Below, piece after piece: positions 1 through 10,784 of a DNA stretch of 27,500 nucleotides. The translations under genes and the position numbers were made by a program. The stretch lies in NCBI GenBank assembly GCA_963170055.1, contig CAUJGJ010000161.1:1794475-1821974 (forward strand), written 5' to 3'. Each line of letters starts with the position of its first letter. Positions within the stretch are counted from its first letter, which is position 1. The notes under the pieces are model-generated. The model was not told the origin of the DNA, searched no databases, and saw only the letters and a list, made by a program, of their open reading frames with translations. Origin of the DNA: Halisarca cf. caerulea (lineage: Eukaryota > Porifera > Demospongiae > Chondrillida > Halisarcidae).

Positions 1-275
1 GGTTTTGAACAAACCAGGTGCGACTGCACACATTTCCTTATCACGCACACATGAACATTTTCCATTTCAGAAGACAACCGAGTTGTTTTGTGAGAATATT
101 CCCTTGTGCAATGTTGAGAACTACAAACAACAGTTTTGAAAGCTCAACAAACTGAAAGCTTCTACTACTGTCTGATAAACCCTATTCACAACAAATCCAC
201 ATTGTGCACTTTTCCCATGTGATTCACGGTGTGTGTTATTGTGTATGTACAGACAGACATATGTATGTACTTGCC

Positions 276-276
<1 letters not shown>
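1..276. other. non-coding lead-in, mostly unique
   Basis: No gene is supportable here. The first 30 bases (aaccaggtgcgactgcaca) resemble the right end of the short element at 7191-7291 and may be the tail of a degraded MITE. Confidence 0.4.
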
Positions 277-314
<38 letters not shown>

Positions 315-327
315 GTGTGCGCACACA
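277..327. repeat. (AC)n microsatellite with CG-rich palindromic end
   Basis: A run of AC dinucleotides passes into gtgcgcgtgtgcgcac, which is an alternating purine-pyrimidine palindrome. Confidence 0.95.
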
Positions 328-516
328 ATGTACACTTTACATTCTAACGCTACACAAACATCTTCAAAATGTGGTAAAATTACAACAGATACTCAACACT
401 ATGAGCTGTTTACCTCACACGGCAAATGTGTCTTCAAATACACATACGTACGAATGCATACTCAACCTATGTATGTGTTACACTACTGAAGTTCTCCTAC
501 TTGTGTATGTATGCAT

Positions 517-594
517 ACACAGACAACACACACAACACATACACACACAACACACACACACAAACACACAACACACACACACACACACAACACA

Positions 595-641
<47 letters not shown>

Positions 642-812
642 CACACACACATACACACACACACACACACACACCACACACACACACCACACACAGTGCT
701 TGCACAAACACACACACAACACACACACACACACACCACACACAGAGCTTGCACAAACACACAGTGCTTGCACAAACACACACACACACACACACAGTGC
801 TTGCACAAACAC
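517..812. repeat. compound (CA)n array with embedded GTGCTTGCACAAAC units
   Basis: CA dinucleotides are interrupted by AACAC, CATAC and CCACAC variants. From about 691 a 14-base word GTGCTTGCACAAAC (one copy GAGCTTGCACAAAC) recurs four times, near 696, 744, 763 and 797, separated by CA runs of varying length. The long His-Thr or Val-Cys open frames across it are artefacts. Confidence 0.95.
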
Positions 813-889
813 ACAGATACGTGAATACGTACAATACACATGCACCCAAAAAATTACATATGTACATAAGCATGTGTCTTTTGAGTGAA

Positions 890-1036
890 GATCTGTATAT
901 GTACATACGTACATACGCATGTTTACATCTTGCACGTACAGTACGTATGTATGTACGTATGCATATCCTTCACACAACAGAAGAGTACTGTTGATGAGGC
1001 CAAGGCATAAGTACGTACATACGTATGTATGTATGT
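890..1036. repeat. TACG/TATG-type simple sequence
   Basis: Patches of tetranucleotides drawn from GTAC, ATAC, GTAT and GCAT are interrupted by a short unique stretch near 966-1010. It has the same character as many other patches in the window. Confidence 0.7.
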
Positions 1037-1071
1037 TTGTGAACAACATTATGAGATGTGGATACTTCCTA

Positions 1072-1248
1072 CAGCAAAACCTCTCTAATCCGACACTCAA
1101 TGGGACTTGGAGTAAGTGTCGGATTAGGAGGTTGTCGGACTACAGAGTTACTGTTACCATACTTGAATATGGAGGCCATGCCTGATAAGATGGTCAGATT
1201 AGAGAGAATGTCGGATTATAGAGGTGTTGGATTAGAGAGGTTTCACTG
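1072..1248. mobile_element. pogo/Tigger-like MITE, CTAATCCGAC family
   Basis: The left end is CAGCAAAACCTCTCTAATCC, preceded by TA. The right end is GGATTAGAGAGGTTTCACTG. The ends are inverted copies of each other, and internal inverted pieces (cggattaggag, tcggattatagagg) repeat the theme. No coding capacity is present. It is the same family as 11681-11866 and 23195-23362. The right-hand TA is decayed (AA). Confidence 0.75.
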
Positions 1249-1566
1249 AACATACGTACGTATATATGTACATATACAGCACACACCTAACCAGAACATA
1301 CGTACATATACGTATACATATTATACATATATATATATGTATGTATGTACATGTAAACATGCATGTACGTACGTATACGTACAGAGAGAATGTCGGATTA
1401 TAGAGGTGTTGGATTAGAGAGGTTTCACTGAACATACGTATATATGTACATATACAGCACACACCTAACCAGAACATACGTACATACGTACGTATATACA
1501 TATTATACATATATATATATGTATGTATGTACATGTAAACATGCATGTACGTACGTATACGTACAT
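1201..1566. repeat. 182-bp direct tandem duplication
   Basis: The segment beginning agagagaatgtcggattata at 1201 starts again at 1383 and runs on in parallel through the MITE right end, the phrase cagcacacacctaaccagaa and a TACG/TATG tail. Small differences are confined to the simple-sequence parts. Two copies are present, so the right MITE terminus is itself duplicated near 1430. Confidence 0.85.
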
Positions 1567-1748
1567 GAGTCACAAGTTAACTTCACATACAAATAAACAC
1601 AAAAAAGGATGTGACAAACACTCTGGATTACTCCGCAGACACATTACGCCCCACAAATGGAGGTCAAATGGATACAAATGCACACACTTTGCCCATTGGG
1701 AGAAGAATGTGCTGATCTAACTCACAAACACTACATATTTAGGACAGT

Positions 1749-1975
1749 ACACATACGTACGTACGTACTTAAGGGACAACGAACAACACATCCAGTTCTG
1801 CATGAGTGATCCCTGACATTGTAAGCATGTGTACACTGCATATGTAGGTGTGCACGCATGTGCATAATATGTACGTATGTATGTATGCATATGTACGCAT
1901 GTGCATATACGTACGTACGTATGTGTACAGTACATAAACATGCAAGGATACAAACATACGTACGTACCTACAAAT
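1749..1975. repeat. TACG/TATG-type simple sequence with unique inserts
   Basis: Runs such as acatacgtacgtacgtac and gtacgtatgtatgtatgc flank about 60 bp of unique sequence. No gene is seen between 1570 and 2008. Confidence 0.7.
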
Positions 1976-2008
1976 AGACAATACTAAAAACAGTGATTGT
2001 TAACATGC

Positions 2009-3408
2009 ACTAGTAAGTATTCTACCATACACACACTAGTAGAGGTCCTACTGTACACAAACTAGTAGAGGTCCTACTATACACACACTAGTAGAGGTCC
2101 TACTGTACACACACTAGTAGAGGTCCTACTGTACACACACTAGTAGAGGTCCTACTGTACACACACTAGTAGAGGTCCTACTGTACACAGACTAGTAGAG
2201 GTCCTAGTAGAGGTCCTACTGTACACAGACTAGTAGAGGTCCTACTGTACACAGACTAGTAGAGGTCCTAGTAGAGGTCCTACTGTACACACACTAGTAG
2301 AGGTCCTACTGTACACAGACTAGTAGAGGTCCTAGTAGAGGTCCTACTGTACACACACTAGTAGAGGTCCTAGTAGAGGTCCTACTGTACACACACTAGT
2401 AGAGGTCCTACTGTACACACACTAGTAGAGGTCCTACTGTACACACACTAGTAGAGGTACTATTGGACACACACTAGTAGAGGTCCTACTGTACACACAC
2501 TAGTAGAGGTCCTAGTAGAGGTCCTACTGTACACACACTAGTAGAGGTCCTAGTAGAGGTCCTACTGTACACACACTAGTAGAGGTCCTACTGTACACAC
2601 ACTAGTAGAGGTACTATTGGACACACACTAGTAGAGGTCCTACTGTACACACACTAGTAGAGGTCCTAGTAGAGGTCCTACTGTACACACACTAGTAGAG
2701 GTCCTACTGTACACACACTAGTAGAGGTCCTACTGTACACACACTAGTAGAGGTCCTACTGTACACACACTAGCAGAGGTCCTACTGTACACACACTAGG
2801 AGAGGTCCTACTGTACACACACTAGGAGAGGTCCTACTGTACACACACTAGTAGAGGTACTATTGGACACACACTAGTAGAGGTCCTACTGTACACACAC
2901 TAGTAGAGGTCCTAGTAGAGGTCCTACTGTACACACACTAGTAGAGGTCCTAGTAGAGGTCCTACTGTACACACACTAGTAGAGGTCCTACTGTACACAC
3001 ACTAGTAGAGGTACTATTGGACACACACTAGTAGAGGTCCTACTGTACACACACTAGTAGAGGTCCTACTGTATACACACTAGGAGAGGTCCTACTGTAC
3101 ACACACTAGTAGAGGTCCTACTGTATACACACTAGTAGAGGTCCTACTGTACACAGACTAGTAGAGGTCCTACTGTACACAGACTAGTAGAGGTCCTACT
3201 GTACACACACTAGTAGAGGTCCTACTGTACACAGACTAGTAGAGGTCCTACTGTACACACACTAGTAGAGGTCCTACTGTACACACACTAGTAGAGGTCC
3301 TACTGTACACACACTAGTAGAGGTCCTACTGTACACAGACCAGTAGAGGTCCTACTGTACACACACTAGTAGAGGTCCTACTGTACTATAGACAAGTGGA
3401 GGTCCTTC
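2009..3408. repeat. 26-bp minisatellite array, first locus
   Basis: About 50 units share the core TAGTAGAGGTCCTACTGTAC followed by ACACAC. Several units carry an extra 12-bp TAGTAGAGGTCC. Diagnostic variants include GTACTATTGGAC at about 2457, 2611, 2857 and 3011. First and last units are degenerate. There are no unique spacers, so it is not CRISPR-like. Confidence 0.97.
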
Positions 3409-3557
3409 TTTAATCACAAGTATCAGGTGAAAACTCTACATTGCTAATATATTACCACAAACCCACAAAAAGAAAAGCATACGTACACACGGAAGTACGT
3501 ATGTACATACATAATATACCAGCAACATTCTACACTAACACACTGAGTGTGTTGTAC

Positions 3558-3581
3558 CTTGATCCCAAAGCAGCTCAGCAT
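3558..3581 (-). CDS. possible 8-codon first exon (MLSCFGIK)
   Basis: An ATG lies about 67 bp downstream of the TATATAAG element and opens a frame MLSCFGIK that meets a donor-like ATCAAG|GTACAA after eight codons, phase 0. The order TATA, short leader, ATG and donor is what a real 5' end looks like. The following intron would contain the 26-bp minisatellite, with later exons outside the window. There is no homology argument, so this stays tentative. Confidence 0.25.
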
Positions 3582-3647
3582 AGTTGATCTTTGTAAGTTC
3601 GGTTCTGGTTGACAAAGTTTACTCTCTGCAATACAAGGGTGCTGCCA

Positions 3648-3655
3648 CTTATATA
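3648..3655 (-). promoter_or_regulatory. candidate TATA box (TATATAAG)
   Basis: On the minus strand GGTATATAAGTGGCAGC is a textbook TATA box in an otherwise GC-balanced stretch that is free of simple repeats. A start near 3620 would be expected. A CCAAT word occurs about 160 bp further upstream (minus strand, near 3813-3817). The next ATG and a splice donor follow within 100 bp. Confidence 0.35.
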
Positions 3656-3884
3656 CCAAAAGGCAACCACATTACATCATCAAAATCCCCAGGGGAATAA
3701 CCTAGGTGCAAACCACAGAACAGCCTCTGCCAGCACTTCCTGTGAGAACCCCTTCAAAAATACCCCCTCACCATGGCAACAATGGCCCACCTGTGTACAG
3801 GTGGTTGGTAGACATTGGACAACAACAAATGTGAGCCATCAACATAGGTTCCTTTACGTTAGGCTCCAAAACAACACAGAGACA

Positions 3885-4020
3885 AACACGTATGTACGTA
3901 CGTAGGTATGTACACATAGACACATGTACGTATGTACATACACACAGACAAAAATGCACGTACGTACATACATATGTACACACACACACGTACATACGTA
4001 CACATGTATGTACGTAGATT
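3885..4020. repeat. TACG/CACA simple sequence
   Basis: This is a mixture of TACGTA, ACATAC, CACACA and GTATGT words, almost all alternating pyrimidine and purine. The flanking 4021-4290 is unique sequence without a recognisable gene. Confidence 0.75.
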
Positions 4021-4294
4021 ACTACGTACTGTACATTCTTATTTGTAGTAACCACAAACACTCTGACCAACTGTTCAGCACATGCCAGTCAATAGTATTA
4101 GGTATGAGTATAGGCACTTACATCAGTACAGACGCATGCATACACATAAATTCCTCCCCCTAACATACTGTCACAAGCAGTCCTGGGCACATACAGAATT
4201 GACATACATACGTATGTACGTACAGTATACAGAGTTGTAAATACACACGTATTATCACTCCAAGTGCTAGGGCTGCAAAGGCCATTTGCAATGA

Positions 4295-4776
4295 AAGTAG
4301 AACCTGCAACTCAGGACACTTGAAAATATGGACACCTGCATAAACTGGACATTAGGTTATGGTCCCAAATTCTCCTCCATTGACATGTGCACACGTGATA
4401 CCTGCAAACTAAGGACACCTCTGTATTCTGGAATCAGGACAGACATTTCTGCTCCCATTGGGTTATTCCCAGGCAAAATCACCTGTGTATTGTGGACACT
4501 GGACAGGGGGACAAGCTGTAGTGGCCGAGAAGAGTTGCAATGTTTATTCTCACCTTTTCCAGAGTTTTGGTCAGCCACAATGGCTTTAATACCCTTTATT
4601 TTGTCTGTTAAATCCCATTTGTAGGATATGTTCTTAGTCTCAAATGCATGTTCTCCTTTGATACCTTTGCTCTACTGCCATATTGGGCAACCCTGGAAAA
4701 TCAGGACACCTTTCTTATCGGGGCACTTTTGGTGGTCCCCAAGGTGTCTGCATTATACAGGTTCCACCATATACTG
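4295..4776. mobile_element. MITE-like element, GGACACC family (long copy)
   Basis: The left end agtagaacctgcaactcagg and the right end ctgcattatacaggttccac are imperfect inverted repeats. Internal fragments (gaaaatcaggacacctttc, actaaggacacctctgtatt) restate the termini. The family is shared with 6891-7064 and 18332-18480. No transposase frame is seen. The exact right boundary is uncertain. Confidence 0.55.
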
Positions 4777-4779
4777 TAC

Positions 4780-5072
4780 ATATACGTACGTACGTACAAA
4801 CTGTATGCACATAACGTACTTGAACTCATCTAGCCTTATACTGTATGTACATATGTAAATACGTACGTATGTACGTGTGTACATACATACGTACATACAG
4901 TACATGCACATACGTATGTACGTATATAAATGTGTATGGTACGTAAGTGTGCATGTGTATGCATGTACACATGCAATATGTGTGGAAAATACACACACGA
5001 CACGCACACACACACAAAGACAACCATACAAGTGTTCACCTATGTTGTACGTACGTATATACGTACATATGC
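4780..5072. repeat. TACG/TATG and CA-type simple sequence
   Basis: Patches of palindromic tetranucleotides and a short CACACGACACGCACAC stretch. The open frames rich in Tyr, Val, His and Thr are consequences of the repeat. The following 5073-5310 is unique and without a supported gene. Confidence 0.75.
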
Positions 5073-5373
5073 GACCACACGCCACACAGGCAGGGGAAAG
5101 TATCAGCTGATGCAAGTGAAGCATTCCTTTGGACCGTTAGGTAAACGAGCTAATTGGATTAACGGAGAAGCTGCAATCCCAGGAAACAAGGTTAACCTAT
5201 ACACCCTTGAATAATGAAAGAAACCAGAAGTTCCAAACATGCAAATAAACACAATTATTATGCTCATGCAATGTGGGAAAAATATAACTTTGCACACATT
5301 TCCCCATCAATGTAATGTATGTACATACATACGTACATACATACGTACATACGTACATACATACAGTACTGTT

Positions 5374-5584
5374 CAGTGGAACCTCTGAGTGAAGGGCACT
5401 CTGGAACAGCTCTATCTGTCCTTTGTAAGGAAGTTGTCCTCTTTGGGAGGTTCAAAATGTATTAGAACTATGTATGTATAGGGAAGATATACGTAGTGTA
5501 GGACCTCAAGTCTTGTCCTTTGTAGAGAGGTTTATTATACTGTGTCCTTATTTGGGAGAGTCCACTATCGGAGGGCCCCCTGCA
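5374..5584. mobile_element. MITE-like element, GAGTGAAGGGCACTC family
   Basis: It begins CAGTGGAACCTCTGAGTGAA, has internal phrases tcctttgtagagaggttta and tgggagagtccactatc, and ends in a decayed terminus near gggccccctgca. A second copy lies at about 11391-11613 with the same internal phrases in the same order. Confidence 0.6.
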
Positions 5585-5679
5585 TACAATTTTCAGGTCT
5601 TTAATCAGTTTAGCATGCAACAAAGCATGTAGTGATAAGATACACTTCATGGAAAAAAACAACACAAGCCATACATCTG

Positions 5680-5830
5680 CACGCATGTACGTACGTACAT
5701 CTACGCATGTATGTACTGTACGTACATACATATGTATGCATGCATGCCCCTGTATCTGTACATGTAAACGTATGTATGTACATATGTACATACATACGTT
5801 CTGCGTATGTACATATGTACATACGCAGAA
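5680..5830. repeat. palindrome-rich TACG/TATG sequence with two abutting perfect palindromes
   Basis: Positions 5767-5800 form a perfect 34-bp palindrome (arm starting AACGTATGTATGTACAT). Positions 5799-5830 form a perfect 32-bp palindrome (arm TTCTGCGTATGTACAT). They overlap by two bases. Confidence 0.9.
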
Positions 5831-5883
5831 ATTCACACTGAAAATGGAAGAGCACCAAATGTAAGTCCATATATTATATTATA

Positions 5884-6092
5884 GGTACGTACATGTGTAC
5901 ATACGTACGTATGTATGTACAATATTATACATACATACTGTACACATACTGTACGTATGTACATACGTATGTACCTACGTATGTACATACGTACGTATGT
6001 ACAAAGGTACATATGTACATATGTACGTATATACACGTACATACGTACATACATATGTACGTATATACGTACATACATACGTATGTATATAT
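5884..6092. repeat. long TACG/TATG-type tract
   Basis: About 200 bp are built almost wholly of TACG, TACA, TATG and TATA steps, near-palindromic on both strands, so open frames rich in Tyr, Val, His and Thr appear in several frames of both strands. Confidence 0.9.
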
Positions 6093-6890
6093 GTTGGACT
6101 TCCAATACACGAACGATTGCTGTTTTGAGCACTACCACTGAAAATGTATCATCACGGTCCCTTGCCATATTTTCATCTTGCGATAATTGAGGTACGCATC
6201 AACGATAATTGGAAACATTGCTAGTATTCTGTAGCACTATCTCGACTATTCCATCATCATGGTTGCTATGATAATACAGCATACAGTTATGTGTACAACT
6301 AGCAACTCTATTCCCACATAGTGCTGTGGAAAATACTCAGAAAATCGTTTTACTGTGATAGCTTTTGTGTAAAATTCTGATACCAGCCTGCATCATGATA
6401 TTGTGTGATACTATGGTACTCTCTAAGGCTGTAGCAGTAATGGAAGGGTAAACATAACATGATACGTACACATCTTGAGGACGTGAAATTCTATCTTAAG
6501 TGATGCATTCAAATCTGTTGAAACCGGTACTTATGGCAACCATGATTAAGGGTGCAAATGAGCATACTGTGTAGCGTACACGGCTGTTGGCTGTGAATGA
6601 TTTCAATGTGTATGTCAAGGATTCATTTGGATGTAGTCTACAGCTTTAACACTCAGTATTCCGTGAGCATAGCACAGATATAACTAATTTGTATCCTGGC
6701 AACCATTTACTGTGTCTGTTGGTGTGTACAGCCTCATCTGGAGTTGATCAGTTTCAGCCACTTACACTATTAATTGACATCAATTGACATCAATTAGGAA
6801 GTGTGTGTATATCAGTGACCTGTGCTACATCACAAATGTCAGCACACTTTTTTCTTTGATCCACCCATAATTCGCCCCCTCACCAGGATA
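6093..6890. other. unique non-coding DNA
   Basis: No exon or transposon end is recognisable. Small local repeats are a twice-occurring CGATAATTG near 6180-6210 and TTGACATCAA repeated at 6774-6796. Confidence 0.5.
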
Positions 6891-7064
6891 CAATGGAACC
6901 TGCATTATGCGGACACCCTGGGGACCACCAAAAGCCAGTGTCCTGGTTCTCCAGGGTTGCCCCAAAATGCTATTCACATGTGTATGAGAATTGGTGACCA
7001 TAACCTAATGTCTAGTGTATACAGATGTCCAGATTTCAAGTGCCATGAATGGCAGGTTTCACTG
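6891..7064. mobile_element. MITE, GGACACC family
   Basis: A TA precedes CAATGGAACCTGCATTATGC; the right end is atggcaggtttcactg. The interior (ccaaaatgctattcacatgt, then gtatgagaattggtgacc) matches the copy at 18332-18480. Confidence 0.65.
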
Positions 7065-7190
7065 CCACCGTGAGACAATGTGGGAATACATATGAATATA
7101 CTGTATATATACTGAAACTGATAATTTGTAATACCGCACAGCCCTATTCCCAGAAATTGTGTACGTTTGCATGTACGCAAGTTCGTTATA

Positions 7191-7291
7191 CAGTGGGCCC
7201 TTCTCTATCCAACCACATCTGCTCCCCATAAAAGGTGATGGATAAACCAGGTGTTGGATAAAGCAGGTGTTGGATAAACCAGGTTAGACTG
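7191..7291. mobile_element. 101-bp MITE flanked by TA
   Basis: The ends CAGTGGGCCCTTCTCTATCC and ggataaaccaggttagactg sit between TA dinucleotides at 7189-7190 and 7292-7293. The word gttggataaaccaggt is repeated internally. Confidence 0.6.
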
Positions 7292-7293
7292 TA

Positions 7294-7342
7294 CAGCTGA
7301 TGGAGGTTCACAACAGCGGGTCAGATGAACGAGGTGTGACTG
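7294..7342. mobile_element. short TA-bounded fragment of the same MITE group
   Basis: It begins CAGCTGATGGAGGTTCACAA and ends gaggtgtgactg, again between TA dinucleotides and immediately adjoining the preceding element. It may be a truncated copy or one end of a larger composite. Confidence 0.35.
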
Positions 7343-7344
7343 TA

Positions 7345-8048
7345 CATCTTAAGGATGGTCACGCAAAAACATGTAGAGGGTGGTATTGGTGTGAGCCAGT
7401 AGTAGCCTAGTGCACAGCTGCCATTATCCTGGTTTACTTCTATAATATTTGGTATTGAGTCCCACTTCTGCAGTTGCAACAGTCTTGTGAAGTGGGAACT
7501 TTGCTCAAAGATCATATGATGTTACCTACGTATGAGCGATTTTTAAAATAAAGAGTGAGAATCGTTTCAGATTGATACACGTACGTACGTGACCAGTGTG
7601 AGTTTTACCTAATCTTTCCCTCGAATTGTCTGAACAAAGAAGGAATGGACTCTACTTAAAGCAAAACATGGTCTAAGCCATAAATTAAGGAGGGTTGCCC
7701 GCCCTGCTTAAAAGGTCTGATGAGAACACTGACCTCTACACAGAGGTTCCTCTAACTACAGATATGCTTTAGCATCTATGCTCTAGCCCAAGAATGCTAA
7801 GAGGCCATTTGTACTGTGCAGGATTCCTGCACTTCTCAAAGAACTACCAAAGCTCTCATCTCGGATGATGTAATGAAAATGTTCCCCTGATATCAGTGCA
7901 TCACTGCAATAATCACTTGCGATATCACCAATACAAACCCTAGATAAGCAGTGAAGTCTGAGAGGAATGCGAAAGTAAGGAAGCTATAGTGCATGGTAGA
8001 GGTCCTCCTGCACACATGTATGTACATATGTATGTACTTATATAGGTA
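7345..8048. other. unique non-coding DNA leading into the second minisatellite
   Basis: No gene is supportable. A degenerate minisatellite unit (tggtagaggtcctcctgcac) appears at about 7993, before the array proper. Confidence 0.45.
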
Positions 8049-8748
8049 CGCACTAGTAGAGGTCAAATTACACACACACCAGTAGAGGTCCTACTGCACA
8101 CACACCAGTAGAGGTCCTACTGCACACACACCAGTAGAGGTCCTACTGCACACACACCAGTAGAGGTCCTACTGCACACACACCAGTAGAGGTCCTACTG
8201 CACACACACCAGTAGAGGTCCTACTGCACACACACCAGTAGAGGTCCTACTGCACACACACCAGTAGAGGTCCTACTGCACACACACCAGTAGAGGTCCT
8301 ACTGCACACACACCAGTAGAGGTCCTACTGCACACACACCAGTAGAGGTCCTACTGCACACACACCAGTAGAGGTCCTACTGCACACACACCAGTAGAGG
8401 TCCTACTGCACACACACTAGTAGAGGTCCTACTGTACACACCAGTAGAGGTCCTACTGCACACACACCAGTAGAGGTCCTACTGCACACACACCAGTAGA
8501 GGTCCTACTGCACACACACCAGTAGAGGTCCTACTGCACACACACCAGTAGAGGTCCTACTGCACACACACCAGTAGAGGTCCTACTGCACACACACCAG
8601 TAGAGGTCCTACTGCACACACACTAGTAGAGGTCCTACTGCACACACACTAGTAGAGGTCCTACTGTACGCACACAAGTAGAGGTCCTACTGTACGCACA
8701 CAAGTAGAGGTCCTACTGTACGCACACAAGTAGAGGTCCTACTGCACA
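8049..8748. repeat. 26-bp minisatellite array, second locus
   Basis: About 27 units share the core CAGTAGAGGTCCTACTGCAC with ACACAC. They are the same family as 2009-3408 but carry locus-specific variants (GCAC and CCAG instead of GTAC and CTAG). The last units switch to GTACGCACACAAG. A lone diverged unit (agtagaggttctattgtac) sits at about 8856, beyond the CA tract. Confidence 0.97.
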
Positions 8749-8749
8749 T

Positions 8750-8750
<1 letters not shown>

Positions 8751-8813
<63 letters not shown>
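8751..8813. repeat. (AC)n microsatellite
   Basis: An uninterrupted AC run directly follows the minisatellite, suggesting growth from its ACACAC segment. Confidence 0.97.
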
Positions 8814-8816
<3 letters not shown>

Positions 8817-8897
8817 GAGTTCACAAACACTGGATGTTCTAATATAACAGTACTAGTAGAGGTTCTATTGTACAAAAATCAGTTAAATATCCAAATA

Positions 8898-9000
8898 GGC
8901 ACATACGTATACACTGTATGTACGTATGTACGGAACAAATGTACGTATGTGCATACATACATACGTATGCACAGCACATACGTAGGTATGCACACATGCA
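8898..9000. repeat. TACG/TATG simple sequence
   Basis: Patches of acatacgtatacac and gtacgtatgtac words. 9001-9213 is unique with nothing recognisable. Confidence 0.7.
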
Positions 9001-9210
9001 TGACAGTAAACTAACACGTGTATGTGGTGTAAGTTCCACTTATACCTACAAACTTTAACAGTATTTCACACAGAGAAATGGGAGTACCGTTGTCAGATGT
9101 CACAGTCAGTGTACGTACATATGTTCTGAATGAGTTAGGTCATATTTCACACACCACAAATTGTCAGACTTTCATACTTACAAACATACATATGTAGCCT
9201 GTGCCTGTGC

Positions 9211-9328
<118 letters not shown>

Positions 9329-9622
9329 TGCACACATACAGTACGTACGTACGGACAGTACATAGCACAAAAACAACCGAGTAGCATATACACACATAGA
9401 GATTAGAAACAACTTCAAGCATACATGAAATATACACAGGAACATAGCAACATGTACATAACACAACAGTAAGTTATTGAGCAGAAGGGGGTCCATTACA
9501 TCACAAGGGTGTCCCATAACCAGAGCGCGGGGGAAGCAACAATGGGACAACATGTTCGCAGTAACTTGACAGCACAACCAACGCAAAGTTCAATCATGCT
9601 TGCAGGAAGGATGAGACCTATG

Positions 9623-10078
9623 GCAGCTCTGGATACATACGTACATACGTACATATCTACTCATAGTTCACACACATACTAAATACACATATATAGCAAT
9701 CACATATTGCAGCTCTGGATACGTACGTACATACGTATGTACTCATAGTTCATAAGGACGTACACACATACTAAATACACATACGTATATAGCAATCACA
9801 TATTGCAGCTCTGGATACGTACGTACGTACGTACGTACGCACATATCTACTCATAGTTCACACACATACTAAATACACATATATAGCAATCACATATTGC
9901 AGCTCTGGATACGTACGTACATACGTATGTACTCATAGTTCATAAGGACGTACACACATACTAAATACACATATATAGCAATCATATATTGCAGCTCGGG
10001 ATACGTACGTACATACGTATGTACTCATAGTGACGTGCACACATACTAAATACATATATATGTACGTATATAACAATC
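9623..10078. repeat. five-copy tandem repeat of about 92 bp
   Basis: Copies begin gcagctctggatac at 9623, 9709, 9805, 9899 and 9991. Odd units (1 and 3) share catatctactcatagttcac and even units (2 and 4) share gttcataaggacgtacac, so the array was built by doubling a two-unit block. Each copy includes a variable TACG run. The last copy is degenerate. Confidence 0.9.
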
Positions 10079-10139
10079 TCCTCAATAGAAACTGTGGCAT
10101 GATGTGACAATGCAAAGAGTTAAGCAGTTATTGTGGAAA

Positions 10140-10430
10140 ATGTACGTACATACACACGTGTACGTACGTACATGCATGTAATGTAATGATAATGGCAAAT
10201 GGTTTTCAAATGTTAATAGTACATATGTATGTACATACATATGTACAGTATACATATAGGAACACACAACACCCAACCACCATACAAAGATGGACACAGC
10301 TGAGTGGTACATATGCACAAGCAAACACACACACAAACTACGTACATACACACATACGTATATATGTATGTACATACGTACGTATATGCATGTGAATGCA
10401 TACACACATGTAAGCAAATAGACACATGTG
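10140..10430. repeat. scattered TACG/TATG simple sequence
   Basis: Short alternating tracts lie near 10141-10175, 10220-10255 and 10338-10395, with unique DNA between. 10430-10740 is unique with no gene seen. Confidence 0.65.
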
Positions 10431-10764
10431 TAAACCCTCATTCAACACACAGTGTACAGACGACCATCTTCAACACCAAAGTGCACCCTGAAATCATTCC
10501 CACCACTTCCATTATCTCTGACACACACGTAAAAGCACACATCAAGCATAACATACATCTCTTCCATTCTATTTCAGCACACTAATGTAAACAGCACACA
10601 GGTGCTTGTAAACTGAAGTCTAGGGTATACATACGTAGATAGGGTATACGTAGCACTGGTTGACAGACAACACGCATAAGCAGCCAGTGCTGCAGGTCAC
10701 ACCAGTGCTACAAAGCACAGTAGAACAGGGTTTCTTTAGAGGGAGGCAGGGGGGCACTTTGCCC

Positions 10765-10784
10765 CCCCCCCCCCCCCCCGAGAT
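10765..10784. repeat. poly(C) run
   Basis: About 19 C in a row lie inside a region where gggaggcaggggggc and cccccctggc form loose inverted words; possibly the remains of another element (10735-10870). Confidence 0.8.

Noticed and set aside
5884..6110. Several overlapping open frames on both strands rich in Tyr, Val, His, Thr and Met
   Set aside because: They are translations of near-palindromic TACG/TATG simple sequence, occur in several frames of both strands and lack any domain or splice context. The same applies to the similar frames at 4750-5124, 5610-5870, 12254-12596 and elsewhere.
7321..7515. 64-codon minus-strand frame in unique sequence
   Set aside because: It begins inside a MITE fragment and shows no domain, splice signal or compositional sign of coding.
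8049..8748. CRISPR-like regular array
   Set aside because: The units are directly abutting 26-bp repeats with no unique spacers, in a eukaryotic context.
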